DNA of 64,000 bases. Source: Armatimonadetes bacterium 55-13. GTDB lineage: Bacteria > Armatimonadota > Fimbriimonadia > Fimbriimonadales > Fimbriimonadaceae. This document shows, in pieces, positions 1 through 8,238 of the stretch; position 1 is the first letter of the stretch; each line of letters begins with the position of its first letter. The notes beneath the pieces were generated by a model, which was given only the letters and a program-made list of their open reading frames with translations, searched no databases and was not told the DNA's origin. Location: the NCBI GenBank assembly GCA_001898035.1, contig MKRX01000006.1, positions 434,436-498,435 of the forward strand, in the 5' to 3' direction. A program made the translations under genes and the position numbers.

Positions 1-381
1 GGACACATTCGCAAACGGACTCGTCTCAAAATCGCTCGGCGGAGACCAAACAACGCGCTCTTTGGCCATCCACAATCCCAGCCCCTCGATAAACGCCGCG
101 TACGAAGCGCCCGAACAATAGCTCGTCCGGCGCGGAGGGTCCAAGAGTCGTCGCCCGCAAAGCGTCAAGGGATAGCCAATCGGAGATTCCGTCGGCTTCG
201 CCTTAATCCCAATAAAGTAGCCACCCCCATCGGGAGCGCTCCCCTGAACCTGATCGATCCCCGCTAACACCAACCGGTTAAACCCCGGCGCATCGCTCCC
301 AAAGACTTCCACATGCCGCCGGTGCTGCGTCGGAAGCTCTAGGGTCGTAGGCGGCAGAACATACCAACCGATCATACTCAT
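1..381 (-). CDS. Hypothetical protein, 3'-truncated by window edge
   Basis: The frame is open from an ATG at 381 to the left edge of the window, giving 127 codons without a stop. The product starts MSMIGWYVLPPTTLEL and contains a conserved-looking stretch, TSYCSGASYAAFIEGLGLW, near residues 92-110. No signal peptide or obvious membrane segment is seen. I do not recognise the family. The steady codon use and Gly/Pro-rich loops argue that it is a real gene rather than a chance frame. The C-terminus lies outside the window, so no function can be given. Confidence 0.6.
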   Translation of the reverse strand, partial: MSMIGWYVLPPTTLELPTQHRRHVEVFGSDAPGFNRLVLAGIDQVQGSAPDGGGYFIGIKAKPTESPIGYPLTLCGRRLLDPPRRTSYCSGASYAAFIEGLGLWMAKERVVWSPPSDFETSPFANVS

Positions 382-487
382 ATTATGCTTTTATGATCGC
401 ATTCACATACGATCTCAGTTTATGTAGAGATACAAAAATACGGCAATAGCACCGCGAATCAGCAAAAGTCCCTAGGTAAAATAAAAA

Positions 488-511
488 TGAGGCTGGCTTA
501 AGCCAGCCTCA
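488..511 (-). terminator. Perfect 24-nt palindrome, terminator-like, facing left
   Basis: The 24 nt are fully self-complementary, with a TTAA centre. On the minus strand the stem is followed by a T-rich run (TTTTTATTTT), as in a Rho-independent terminator. The plus strand has only AAAAC after it. No minus-strand gene lies immediately to the right, so it seems to be an orphan terminator, perhaps left when the gene it served was replaced by the Abi-like gene. Confidence 0.55.
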
Positions 512-586
512 AAACTTTGGTTCGGAATCGTTGCGTGGTTCCTTGCAGAACCCGAAGAGGATGTCCCGAACCCTTCACCAATAATA

Positions 587-1411
587 ATGGCACAAGAACA
601 GCGGAAGTTCCTGGCATTTGATGAGGCAGCAACATATTTTTATGAGAAGTTTGCCGAGTCCGCCCCGCAACGTTTCGACAAATACTTACAGGCAGCGGGG
701 GGCAACCACGTAGAAGCGATCGCCCGCTATCGCTATAACCTGGAGCTAAGCGCCTCTCTCCTGCCCGCCCTCCATGCCGCAGAACTTACCCTTCGAAACT
801 CCATCCATCAGGCCATGTGCCTTCACTACCTTTCTCCGAAACCAGGAAAGGCGAAGCCCACCCTCTACTTTCCTGACGGAACTCTTGCCGAGCCTGACTG
901 GTGGCTCTCTCATGAGGTGCATGGCAAGCCGCTTCTAGTTGAACGAGATTGGGAAAAAGTGGTTGATGCTTACAATAAGGTTCCAAAAAACGGGCAACCC
1001 ATTACACCTCGCGTTGTAGCCGAGTTGACATTTGGATTTTGGGTCGAACTGCTGAATCCAAATTACGATCAAACAATAGTCATTCCGATGCTGGGCACAA
1101 CGATGCGAAAGGTGCAAGCGCATAATAAATCGAACAGAAATCGAGGCTGGCTCCGCCTGTGGTTTGGTCGTTTTCGCGACCTTCGAAATCGTGTCAGTCA
1201 TCACGAGCCTATCTATCACCTCGACCAAGAACTGGAAGAAAGGTGGCAGATGGCGTGGCTAGTTGCAGGAGAAACGAACAACTTCTTCACAAATGTTGTG
1301 GCACGATCGTGCAATTTCATCCAGACAAAGAAAGCTGGCTGGACGAAACAACAAGCTAGCGTGCAGACTGTAATTGAAGAGTTCTACAGGGACCATAAGG
1401 CCAATCAATAA
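587..1411 (+). CDS. Abi-like HEPN-domain protein (Abi_2/AbiD-F type)
   Basis: This 274-residue protein resembles the Abi-like family linked to abortive phage infection. The N-terminal half has the family's LSASLLPALHAAELTLRN helix (about 54-71). The C-terminal helix has RDLRNRVSHHEPIY (197-210), where R200 and H205 form the R-x4-H pair of HEPN ribonucleases. There is no signal peptide or membrane segment, which fits a cytoplasmic RNA-cleaving toxin. It stands alone: no antitoxin, restriction gene or other defence partner is visible, and the neighbouring genes are metabolic. Its DNA is poorer in GC than the genes to the right, consistent with acquisition by transfer. The family assignment rests on motif recall; the defence role is inferred. 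Confidence 0.72.
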   Translation: MAQEQRKFLAFDEAATYFYEKFAESAPQRFDKYLQAAGGNHVEAIARYRYNLELSASLLPALHAAELTLRNSIHQAMCLHYLSPKPGKAKPTLYFPDGTLAEPDWWLSHEVHGKPLLVERDWEKVVDAYNKVPKNGQPITPRVVAELTFGFWVELLNPNYDQTIVIPMLGTTMRKVQAHNKSNRNRGWLRLWFGRFRDLRNRVSHHEPIYHLDQELEERWQMAWLVAGETNNFFTNVVARSCNFIQTKKAGWTKQQASVQTVIEEFYRDHKANQ

Positions 1412-1576
1412 GAAGCAACATAGTAACCGCAGGCCTTAAGAAAGAACGCTAGTTTCAAATTCCAACGCAAAACGAACCGTCCGACAAGGCAGATCGTGCT
1501 AACCATAGCAATTCACTCAATTCGAATCCCGCGGGGCTTGGCAATATTCTGGATGTAAGCAATCAAACCAGAAAGC

Positions 1577-2110
1577 CTATTCTAACTCGTGATCCCCTAG
1601 CAAGACCTCGAACGCCACCACCGCCGCCGCCACGTGGACATTAATGGAGCGCCCCTTGCCCGCCATCGGGATAAACACCGCCCCATCGCAACGCTTCATC
1701 ACGCTCCCATAGACCCCGGTCTGCTCGTTTCCCAGCACCAGACAAACCTTCTTGGGATAGGGGTACTCCATGTAATGCTGCGCCCCCTCCGCCACTTCCA
1801 CCGCCACAAGCGAATACCCTTCCGCCTTCAACGCATCCGCCGCATCGTCGTAGCGATCGAACTGCCGAAACGCCACCCGCCGATGGTTCCCCAGCGAGGT
1901 CACGCTGATTTGAGGATGGGGCGGCGCGGGCGTCCGTCCCGCCAAGATCACTTCCTTCGCCCCACAGGCATCCGCCACGCGGAACAATCCGCCCACGTTA
2001 TACGGATCGGTCCAGTCCTGAAGAAAAATCGCCAATTCGATGTCGTTCCGAAGGCTTTTCGCCTCCTTCATCATCTTTCGAACGCCTGTCTTGGACCGAA
2101 TCTGTTTCAT
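1577..2110 (-). CDS. TrmH/SpoU-family RNA 2'-O-methyltransferase
   Basis: The protein is 177 aa and carries the three SpoU-family motifs: DPYNVGGLFRVADACG (motif 1, N38), LVLGNEQTGV (motif 2, about 124-133) and IPMAGKGRSINVHVAAAV (motif 3, about 147-164). These build the trefoil-knot SAM site that methylates ribose 2'-OH in tRNA or rRNA. It is short, with no N-terminal substrate-binding domain, so it is closer to the minimal TrmH/TrmL type than to RlmB. The target nucleotide cannot be told from sequence. It lies 10 bp downstream of the GH43-like gene on the same strand, so the two may be cotranscribed. Confidence 0.85.
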   Translation of the reverse strand: MKQIRSKTGVRKMMKEAKSLRNDIELAIFLQDWTDPYNVGGLFRVADACGAKEVILAGRTPAPPHPQISVTSLGNHRRVAFRQFDRYDDAADALKAEGYSLVAVEVAEGAQHYMEYPYPKKVCLVLGNEQTGVYGSVMKRCDGAVFIPMAGKGRSINVHVAAAVVAFEVLLGDHELE

Positions 2111-2120
2111 AACCGCCCGC

Positions 2121-3473
2121 CTACTTGGCGGGCTTCCAAGTCAGCGGTGCTAAGTAAACCCCGTTCATGTCCCATCCCGAGTCGCTCGCGTACCACTTGT
2201 CCCCATCCTGAATCACTTCCGCCGCGTGGGAAGGGAAGCTATAAATCGGCTTGTGCTCCCAAAAGTAGGGGTTAGAGGATCGGTAAACCTTCGTCGCGTG
2301 GTACCCGCCATCTGGCCCGCAGAACAGATAGAAATAGTCCCCTTTGCGCACCACGAACGGAGACTCCGTCGGCCCTCCAAACGTGCCCTTCTCGGGGTGA
2401 ACGAACGCTACCCGCGCCGGAGACCAATCCAGCAAATTCTTACTCGTCCGAACGTTCACGATGTGGTGGTTATCTTCCTTGTCGTAGTTTGCGGTGTAAT
2501 ACATGTAGTAGGTGCCATCCACCAAGAGCACCATCGGGTCCCGCGCGTCATAGAAGTCCTGAAACACCGGATTCCGGCTCGACCTCGTCCACGTTTTCAG
2601 ATCCTTCGAGGTCGCCAAATTGATCTGATAGTGATAGTTGGAAACCAGACTGCCCGCGCAGTAGAACATGTAGTACGTGTCGCCCTTCTTGATCACATGC
2701 GGCGCCCACAAGTGGTTCTCCCCCAACTTCGGATCCCACGTCAGCGCGAACGGCTGCTTCTTCCAAGGCGCCTGCATCAGTTCCGGCGAGGTCCCATGCG
2801 CAAAGTTCCGCTCATCCATCGGGTTTGCCGGTTTGGCATGGGTGATCCCAAACACGTGCCACCCATCGTCACCCTTGATGAAACAGTGGTCGTTGATGTA
2901 CCACCCCTCTTTCTCACCCACCGACTGGTCGAACACGTGCGTAAATTCACCAACCTCCGGCGTCTCCGGCACAAAGCTCATCTCTGGCGAGTTCGTAGGC
3001 GCGCCCCACTTGGAAAACTCCGCCTCTCCATCCAACACCAGGTACCCGCCACTCGTCCCGAACGCCTGAACGTCGTACGCCTCCAAAACCGGAAAGCTCT
3101 TTCCGCCGATCCAAACGCGAATGCGGCGATCCGATGCCTGCACGGAAAGATCCAAACTCACCCCGTCCAGCGCTTCCCATCGGTACGTCGCCAGTCGCTG
3201 CTCCTCCGGCCACTTTCCAATCCGGGCCAGAATCAACTGCCCCAGCCGAGAGTCCAGCCGGACCGAGTACCCCTTCTCCAGCTTCTCATCCGCCCAGAAG
3301 ATCACCCCCGCCGATCGCCCCCGTTTCAGCCGAATCTTCCCTTGCCACTTGGGAGCCGCCGCCCGATCAAAGACCGGCACACGAACGTCAAGGTCTCCCT
3401 TAACGGTTTGATCAAATGGCAGAAGAGGGGTAGGTGCGCTCATCGTTAGGACTGCAAGAAAGGTACAAATCAT
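2121..3473 (-). CDS. GH43/GH32-like five-bladed beta-propeller glycosidase
   Basis: This 450-aa protein has a short hydrophobic N-terminus, then a beta-rich domain (about 20-155) resembling a LamG-like or GH32 accessory module, then a beta-propeller. Propeller blades show WYIND...GDDGWHVFGITH (192-213), HLWAPHVIKKGDTYYMFY (254-271), DARDPMVLLVDGTYYMYY (309-326) and TESPFVVRKGDYFYLF (369-384). These are typical of family 43 glycosidases, which cleave arabinose or xylose links in plant polysaccharides. The acidic residues in the DARDP and TESP blades are candidate catalytic positions, but the exact triad is not proven. The esterase upstream on the same strand suggests a small polysaccharide-degrading set. 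Confidence 0.75.
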   Translation of the reverse strand: MICTFLAVLTMSAPTPLLPFDQTVKGDLDVRVPVFDRAAAPKWQGKIRLKRGRSAGVIFWADEKLEKGYSVRLDSRLGQLILARIGKWPEEQRLATYRWEALDGVSLDLSVQASDRRIRVWIGGKSFPVLEAYDVQAFGTSGGYLVLDGEAEFSKWGAPTNSPEMSFVPETPEVGEFTHVFDQSVGEKEGWYINDHCFIKGDDGWHVFGITHAKPANPMDERNFAHGTSPELMQAPWKKQPFALTWDPKLGENHLWAPHVIKKGDTYYMFYCAGSLVSNYHYQINLATSKDLKTWTRSSRNPVFQDFYDARDPMVLLVDGTYYMYYTANYDKEDNHHIVNVRTSKNLLDWSPARVAFVHPEKGTFGGPTESPFVVRKGDYFYLFCGPDGGYHATKVYRSSNPYFWEHKPIYSFPSHAAEVIQDGDKWYASDSGWDMNGVYLAPLTWKPAK

Positions 3474-3496
3474 CTCCGCTCCCCATCTTGAGTGAA

Positions 3497-4240
3497 TTAC
3501 TTATTCAGATGTAAATGCCCCGCATGGAATTCCAGCGCTTCCTGCACGTGCAAATCCCAATAATCCCACGTGTGCCCGCCCGGATACTCCGAGTACTCGT
3601 GAGCAACGCCGAGCTCCTTCAAGTGGGCATGAAAGTCGCGATTCGCCTCCAGCAAGAAATCCTCCGTCCCGCAATCGATCCGCACCAGCGGCATCTTCGA
3701 GGGTCGTAACTTCCCCACCAGCGCGTACAAATCATTCACTCCACCCGCTGGCGTTTCCCCCACCACGCGCCGGGCCTCCGCCGCAAAGGCGTCCGTCCCC
3801 GTGAACTCGTTATGCCCAAAGTAAAGCGCCCCTGAGTGAGAAACCGCCGAATGGAATCGCTCCGGGTACCGAAGCGCCAGTTTCAACGCCCCGTAGCCAC
3901 CCATCGAGAGCCCCGTGATGCACCAAGGCCCCTTCGTCGAAAAGGTCTTCTCAACCAGCTCTGGCAACTCTTTTCCAATCGCCGTCTCGTACGCATAACC
4001 CGCAATCGCGTCCGAATACCAACCGCGCCCCCCATCCGGCATCACCACGATCAACGGCAGATCCGCCACGTACCGCTCAATCGAGGTCCGACGCATCCAA
4101 ATCGACTGATCGTCGGACAGCCCGTGCAGCAAAAACATCACATGAAACGGCCCCGTCATCTTCGGGTCCGGCAGCAAAATCTCCGCCTGGGTCTGCTTCT
4201 GCAGCGCTTCTGAAAAATAGCGATAGGTTACGTGCGGCAC
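3497..4240 (-). CDS. Esterase family alpha/beta hydrolase (Esterase D/feruloyl-esterase type)
   Basis: The 247-aa product matches the putative esterase family that includes feruloyl and acetylxylan esterases and S-formylglutathione hydrolase. The nucleophile elbow is GLSMGG with S112. D194 (CGTEDFLLEAN) and H223 (PGGHTWDYW) complete the triad, and FLLHGLSDD (37-45) is the oxyanion loop. No signal peptide is seen. The start is a GTG at 4240 inside a long perfect palindrome that could hide it from ribosomes. It lies between an M14 peptidase (37 bp upstream) and the GH43-like gene (23 bp downstream), all on one strand. Removing ester side groups from plant polysaccharide is a reasonable but unproven role. 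Confidence 0.82.
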   Translation of the reverse strand: MPHVTYRYFSEALQKQTQAEILLPDPKMTGPFHVMFLLHGLSDDQSIWMRRTSIERYVADLPLIVVMPDGGRGWYSDAIAGYAYETAIGKELPELVEKTFSTKGPWCITGLSMGGYGALKLALRYPERFHSAVSHSGALYFGHNEFTGTDAFAAEARRVVGETPAGGVNDLYALVGKLRPSKMPLVRIDCGTEDFLLEANRDFHAHLKELGVAHEYSEYPGGHTWDYWDLHVQEALEFHAGHLHLNK

Positions 4241-4250
4241 GTAACCTATC
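4222..4250. promoter_or_regulatory. 29-bp palindrome spanning the esterase start codon
   Basis: Fourteen-base arms (GATAGGTTACGTGC and its exact complement) flank a single central base. The GTG start of the esterase at 4240-4238 lies in the central part. In mRNA it could fold as a 13-bp stem with a 3-nt loop containing part of the initiation site. It could equally be a DNA-binding palindrome. Confidence 0.6.
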
Positions 4251-4276
4251 TTCGCTTCCCAAAAAGAGATTCCTGC

Positions 4277-6829
4277 TTACATCGATCCGCCCAGGATCAT
4301 CGCATTCAGCAGAATCTTGTTCAATCCCGGCCACATCGCCCGTTCCGTCGGGTTGTGCGTAAACGCAATCACATGCCCTCGTCCCACCGGCACATCCTGC
4401 AGCCAAACCGTGTCCGCCAGTTCCTTCTCCGAGGTATCCCAGGCCCATCCGCTCAACAGCTTCGTCGCCTTTTCATCACCCGAAAGCGTTACCACTCCCC
4501 CGCCTTCCTTGCGCCGCTTGTAGAAGCTTCCTCCGTCGATGGGAACCGCAATCTCAACCTTCCCATCTTGAGCCCCCGAATAGCCATAGCTCAAAAAACT
4601 CCGCCCGTCCAATTCCGCCTTAAACAGGGCGCCCGCCAAAGACTCATCCGCTTCCTTGGTCTCCAACGTTACAAAACCACTTGCCCCAATCGCCCAGCCC
4701 GGATTATCCAGCACCACCACGCAGCCCCCCTTCTGAGCAAAGTCTCGAAGCCCCCCGCTCGCACTGGCCGAGACGCCCCCCGGAACCACAATGCACGTGT
4801 ACTTGCTCAAATCTCCGCTCAGCGCCGAAGAGTTCAACGGCGTGAACGGCAGACCGAACTCCCGCTCCATCAAATACCAAAGCGGCCCCACGTCCGCCAG
4901 ATTCCCTGTCGAACCCATCACAATCCCGATCTTCGGCGCCCGAAGTTGGGTCACCGACTCGCTCCCCGGCCCCTGCCGCCCTTCATCGGGATAACTGGTC
5001 TTCACCGGCTCAAACACCAGCGAGAACTTCGCCGCCGCGGCTTGGAGCTTTTTCTCAAACCCATCGTCGTTGCGAGCCGCCAGGAACATAAAGGTGCCGG
5101 GAACGATCGTCTCCCCTCCCACCTTCATCGCCTTGTTAGGAACCGAGACCTTAACTCCCTGACCTAACAGCCACGCCACCGCCAAAACGTCTTCCTCATC
5201 GGTGTAGCGAAGCTGATAGCCCACCGGAGAGGTCTTGCCCAATCCCATTTGAACCGGCGGAACCAGAGCCGCATTGCCTAGCTTTGGCGCCGTTTCGCAC
5301 CACCAAGCCTTCAGCCCATAAGCGTAGGGAAGCGACCAAGCCGTCGTGTCGTAAAACTCCGGCTGATCCGGTCCCGGATAATCCTCGCCCTCCGGTGCCG
5401 TCTTCTTCTTTTCCTTCTGCGCCTTCACAAACTCCGGTTCGAAATCCGATCCAGGTTCCAGCAACGCCTTGGCAAACGGCCCCTGCGCCTGCGCCAAATC
5501 CACGACCAGCGCCCCCACCGCAAAGCTCTTGCCCTCCGCCTTGCCTGTCCAGTAGTCGTGCGCATCCTCCTGCCGCCAGCCCTTCGGGGCGAAGTAAGAC
5601 TCGATCCCCGCCCACTTCAAATGCTTCTGGAATCGAAGCAGCGGCCGAGGGTCCGTCGATTCCAGCACCACCCGCTGGAACTTGCCCGCCGATTCTCCTG
5701 ACACCGCCTTCTTCTTAAAATTCGCAAACGAGTCCAGCAAGGCCGCCCGGTTCTTCGAAGAAGCCTCGATCACCGCCAACGCCGAAGTAAAGTGCTTCGC
5801 CGCCCCATCCCGGAGCGTCAACAACGTGTCGTCGGACCGAAGTCGAGCCAGCACTCGCCCCCCGTCCGTCTCATGCGTCATCCCAATCGCTCCCATCAGC
5901 GTCGTGCTCGCATCCAAATAGCCCGGGTAGTAAAGATCGAACGTGTCCCGCACAAAGTAGGTCCACCCGTTCGCGTCAAACGCCCCCGCCGTTGCCCGGC
6001 CAAACACGTCCGTCCACTTATTCACCCTGTCCCGATCCACATTTACGTTCTGCGAAAGCTGATTCGGTGGGAAGAAGTAAGTCTCCACCTGCCCGTGCTG
6101 ATCAATGTAGACCTGCGGGTTCCACTTCAGAAACATCGCCACTTCCTGCCTGGTCTCATCCTGCGAGAACGAAATCCGGTCGCGATTCATGTCGAATCGA
6201 TAGTGATTGGCACGACCGTAAAACGCGCTCGGCAAGGACCCGTCGTAAGCCGCCGGATCGGCGCTTCCATTCGGGATCGAGTTATAGGCCACCACGTACC
6301 GCTCGTGCCCATCCGGGTTATAAACCGGATTCAAGATCACCACCGTATTGTCCAGAGCCGCCCGCAAGCCACCCTGCTTCGCCGCTGCCAAGTTGTAAAG
6401 GACGGCCATTCCGGACTCGAAAGAAGCCGTCTCGTCTCCGTGAATGCACTCGTTCACCCACACAATCGCGGGCGTCCGCTTCAAGATCGGCGTCAAGTCC
6501 TGCCCCGCCGCCGGGTGAGCCAACGTCTCGTTGTCCTTTCGAATCTGCTCTAGCCGCTTGATGTTCTCCGGCGAAGAAATCGCAAACACTCGCAGCGTCC
6601 TCCCCTCCGGCGTCTTCCCGTACTCCATCGGAACCACCCGCGCCTTGGCCGCGTTGGCAATCGCCAACACCACCCGTTCCTGGTCCCGAAAGTTCGTATG
6701 CCGTGTGCCCAGGTCGTATCCCAAAATCGCATCGGGCTTCGGCACCCCTCCATCGTAGGGGCCGCGGTCATAGAAACTGAACTTCGGTGGGCTCAGCAGG
6801 ATAAATCCCACCATCAAGTTGGAGAGCAT
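4277..6829 (-). CDS. M14-family zinc carboxypeptidase, large secreted or periplasmic form
   Basis: This 850-aa protein starts with a hydrophobic stretch (MLSNLMVGFILLSPP) that may be a weak signal sequence. The peptidase domain covers about 40-340. Zinc ligands are H130 and E133 in NECIHGDETAS, and H245 in QVYIDQHGQ. The substrate-binding NPDG and DMNRDR motifs lie between them, and GMTHETDGG (about 308-316) probably carries the catalytic glutamate. The remaining 500 residues look beta-rich and include a ThuA/glutaminase-like stretch (KYTCIVVPGG), as in other long M14 proteins. It should release C-terminal amino acids or split peptidoglycan peptides. It faces away from the htrA-like gene across a 145-bp divergent promoter region. 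Confidence 0.85.
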   Translation of the reverse strand: MLSNLMVGFILLSPPKFSFYDRGPYDGGVPKPDAILGYDLGTRHTNFRDQERVVLAIANAAKARVVPMEYGKTPEGRTLRVFAISSPENIKRLEQIRKDNETLAHPAAGQDLTPILKRTPAIVWVNECIHGDETASFESGMAVLYNLAAAKQGGLRAALDNTVVILNPVYNPDGHERYVVAYNSIPNGSADPAAYDGSLPSAFYGRANHYRFDMNRDRISFSQDETRQEVAMFLKWNPQVYIDQHGQVETYFFPPNQLSQNVNVDRDRVNKWTDVFGRATAGAFDANGWTYFVRDTFDLYYPGYLDASTTLMGAIGMTHETDGGRVLARLRSDDTLLTLRDGAAKHFTSALAVIEASSKNRAALLDSFANFKKKAVSGESAGKFQRVVLESTDPRPLLRFQKHLKWAGIESYFAPKGWRQEDAHDYWTGKAEGKSFAVGALVVDLAQAQGPFAKALLEPGSDFEPEFVKAQKEKKKTAPEGEDYPGPDQPEFYDTTAWSLPYAYGLKAWWCETAPKLGNAALVPPVQMGLGKTSPVGYQLRYTDEEDVLAVAWLLGQGVKVSVPNKAMKVGGETIVPGTFMFLAARNDDGFEKKLQAAAAKFSLVFEPVKTSYPDEGRQGPGSESVTQLRAPKIGIVMGSTGNLADVGPLWYLMEREFGLPFTPLNSSALSGDLSKYTCIVVPGGVSASASGGLRDFAQKGGCVVVLDNPGWAIGASGFVTLETKEADESLAGALFKAELDGRSFLSYGYSGAQDGKVEIAVPIDGGSFYKRRKEGGGVVTLSGDEKATKLLSGWAWDTSEKELADTVWLQDVPVGRGHVIAFTHNPTERAMWPGLNKILLNAMILGGSM

Positions 6830-6974
6830 GAAGCGAAGTATAGCGATGGATCACCCGAGCCGATAAGTGGCGTCCAAACAATTTGGGTGAACGTTAGGGT
6901 CCCAGGACGGTCTATGCCCTCAGGAACCCCCTAAGATCCTTCAGGCGTTTCACTTGAACACAAGAGGCTAAAGC

Positions 6975-8135
6975 ATGAAAAAGACCGCATACATCGCACT
7001 AGCCGCCGCCGCGTTCGTTGGAGTCTTCGGCGCACTTCAAGCCGACCGGTGGATGGTTAATCGCTCTTCCTTCCAATCTGCCGCTGACCCCGTCCACTAC
7101 AACGAACGCTCCGACGTCAAACCCATTGACTATTCTTCCAACACAACCGCTCCTCCCGACTTCAGGACCGCTGCCCAAAAGGTGATGCCCTCCGTCGTCT
7201 CTATCGACCGTTTCCAAAAGGTCACCGACTTCTTTGGCACGGATCGAGGCATTCAAGAGACCGGCACCGGATCCGGCGTCATTCTTTCCGCGAACGGCGT
7301 CATCGTCACCAACAACCACGTCGTCACTGATGAACGAACCGGCGAAGTCGTTGACCAAGTGAAAGTCCGCCTTAGCGACAAGCGATCCTTCACCGCCAAG
7401 GTCCTCGGAACCGATCCCCGCTCAGACCTCGCGGTGATCAAAATCGAAGCTCCCAACCTTCAACCGGTTGAAATGGGCGATAGCGGCAACCTCGCCGTCG
7501 GCGAATGGGTCCTTGCCATTGGCAACCCCCTCGGCTTTGACAATACCGTCAGCGCCGGCGTCGTCTCCTCCCTCAAGCGAGACCTCCCCGTCGGACGCAG
7601 TGGCCTTGTGAACGCCATCCAAACCGACGCTGCCATCAACCCCGGTAACTCCGGCGGCGCGCTTACCGATGCCAATGGCCGACTCGTCGGAATCAATTCC
7701 GCCATCGCCAGCAGCACCGGCCAAAGTGTCGGTATCGGCTTCGCCATCCCGGTTGACCGCGTGAAGCAGGTTGTGAACGACATCGTCAAATTCGGTTTTG
7801 CCAAGTACGGCGGACTCGGCGTCAGCTACTACCCACCCGAGGTCCTGACCTATCCCCGAAATCGAGAGATCATCGCCCGACAAACGGGAGCGAATGCCAA
7901 CGATGTCCCGTCCACCGGGGTCCTCATCAAGGAAGTTTCTGGAGCGGCGTCCAAAGCGGACATCAAGCCCATGGACATCCTGCTCTCCATCGATGGCACC
8001 GATCTCGAAGATTCGTTCACCCTTAACAAGCTGCTGACCCCCAAGAAGCCTGGGGACAAGGTCCAGGTCAAGGTCTGGTCAGCCGGTAAGGTCAGAACTA
8101 CCTCCATCACGCTGGAAGAAATCCACGGCGTATGA
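6975..8135 (+). CDS. HtrA/DegP-family trypsin-like serine protease with one PDZ domain
   Basis: The 386-aa protein has an N-terminal membrane anchor or signal (about 5-22) and a linker rich in polar residues. The protease domain shows H115 (VTNNHVV), D151 (DPRSDLAVIK) and S226 (NPGNSGGAL), a complete triad. A single PDZ domain follows (about 290-380, with GVLIKEVSGAASKADIKP). This is the DegS/DegQ-like arrangement for periplasmic protein quality control. The ATG at 6975 follows an AAGAGG-type ribosome-binding sequence. A strong hairpin lies about 63 bp past the stop. The next gene encodes an unrelated ATPase, so it is probably monocistronic. Confidence 0.93.
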   Translation: MKKTAYIALAAAAFVGVFGALQADRWMVNRSSFQSAADPVHYNERSDVKPIDYSSNTTAPPDFRTAAQKVMPSVVSIDRFQKVTDFFGTDRGIQETGTGSGVILSANGVIVTNNHVVTDERTGEVVDQVKVRLSDKRSFTAKVLGTDPRSDLAVIKIEAPNLQPVEMGDSGNLAVGEWVLAIGNPLGFDNTVSAGVVSSLKRDLPVGRSGLVNAIQTDAAINPGNSGGALTDANGRLVGINSAIASSTGQSVGIGFAIPVDRVKQVVNDIVKFGFAKYGGLGVSYYPPEVLTYPRNREIIARQTGANANDVPSTGVLIKEVSGAASKADIKPMDILLSIDGTDLEDSFTLNKLLTPKKPGDKVQVKVWSAGKVRTTSITLEEIHGV

Positions 8136-8197
8136 GGATTCCTTAACAAATCTGTCTTTCTGACGACACTTCCCCCACCAAAGTCGTCTTATGATGT

Positions 8198-8225
8198 ACT
8201 GGAGCTTGGTAACCCAAGCTCCAGT
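8198..8225 (+). terminator. 12-bp perfect hairpin between htrA-like gene and R3H ATPase
   Basis: Arms ACTGGAGCTTGG and its complement enclose a TAAC loop. It is followed by TTGAC rather than a clear U-run and ends 13 bp before the next start codon. It may terminate the protease transcript, or sit in the leader of the ATPase mRNA. Confidence 0.6.
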
Positions 8226-8238
8226 TTGACAACCAAAT

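Noticed and set aside
587-1411. Toxin-antitoxin pair
   Set aside because: No small cotranscribed partner gene is visible on either side of the Abi-like gene.
2226-3449. Long plus-strand frame (407 codons) opposite the GH43-like gene
   Set aside because: Arg/Val/Pro-rich shadow translation; the minus-strand propeller motifs are well formed.
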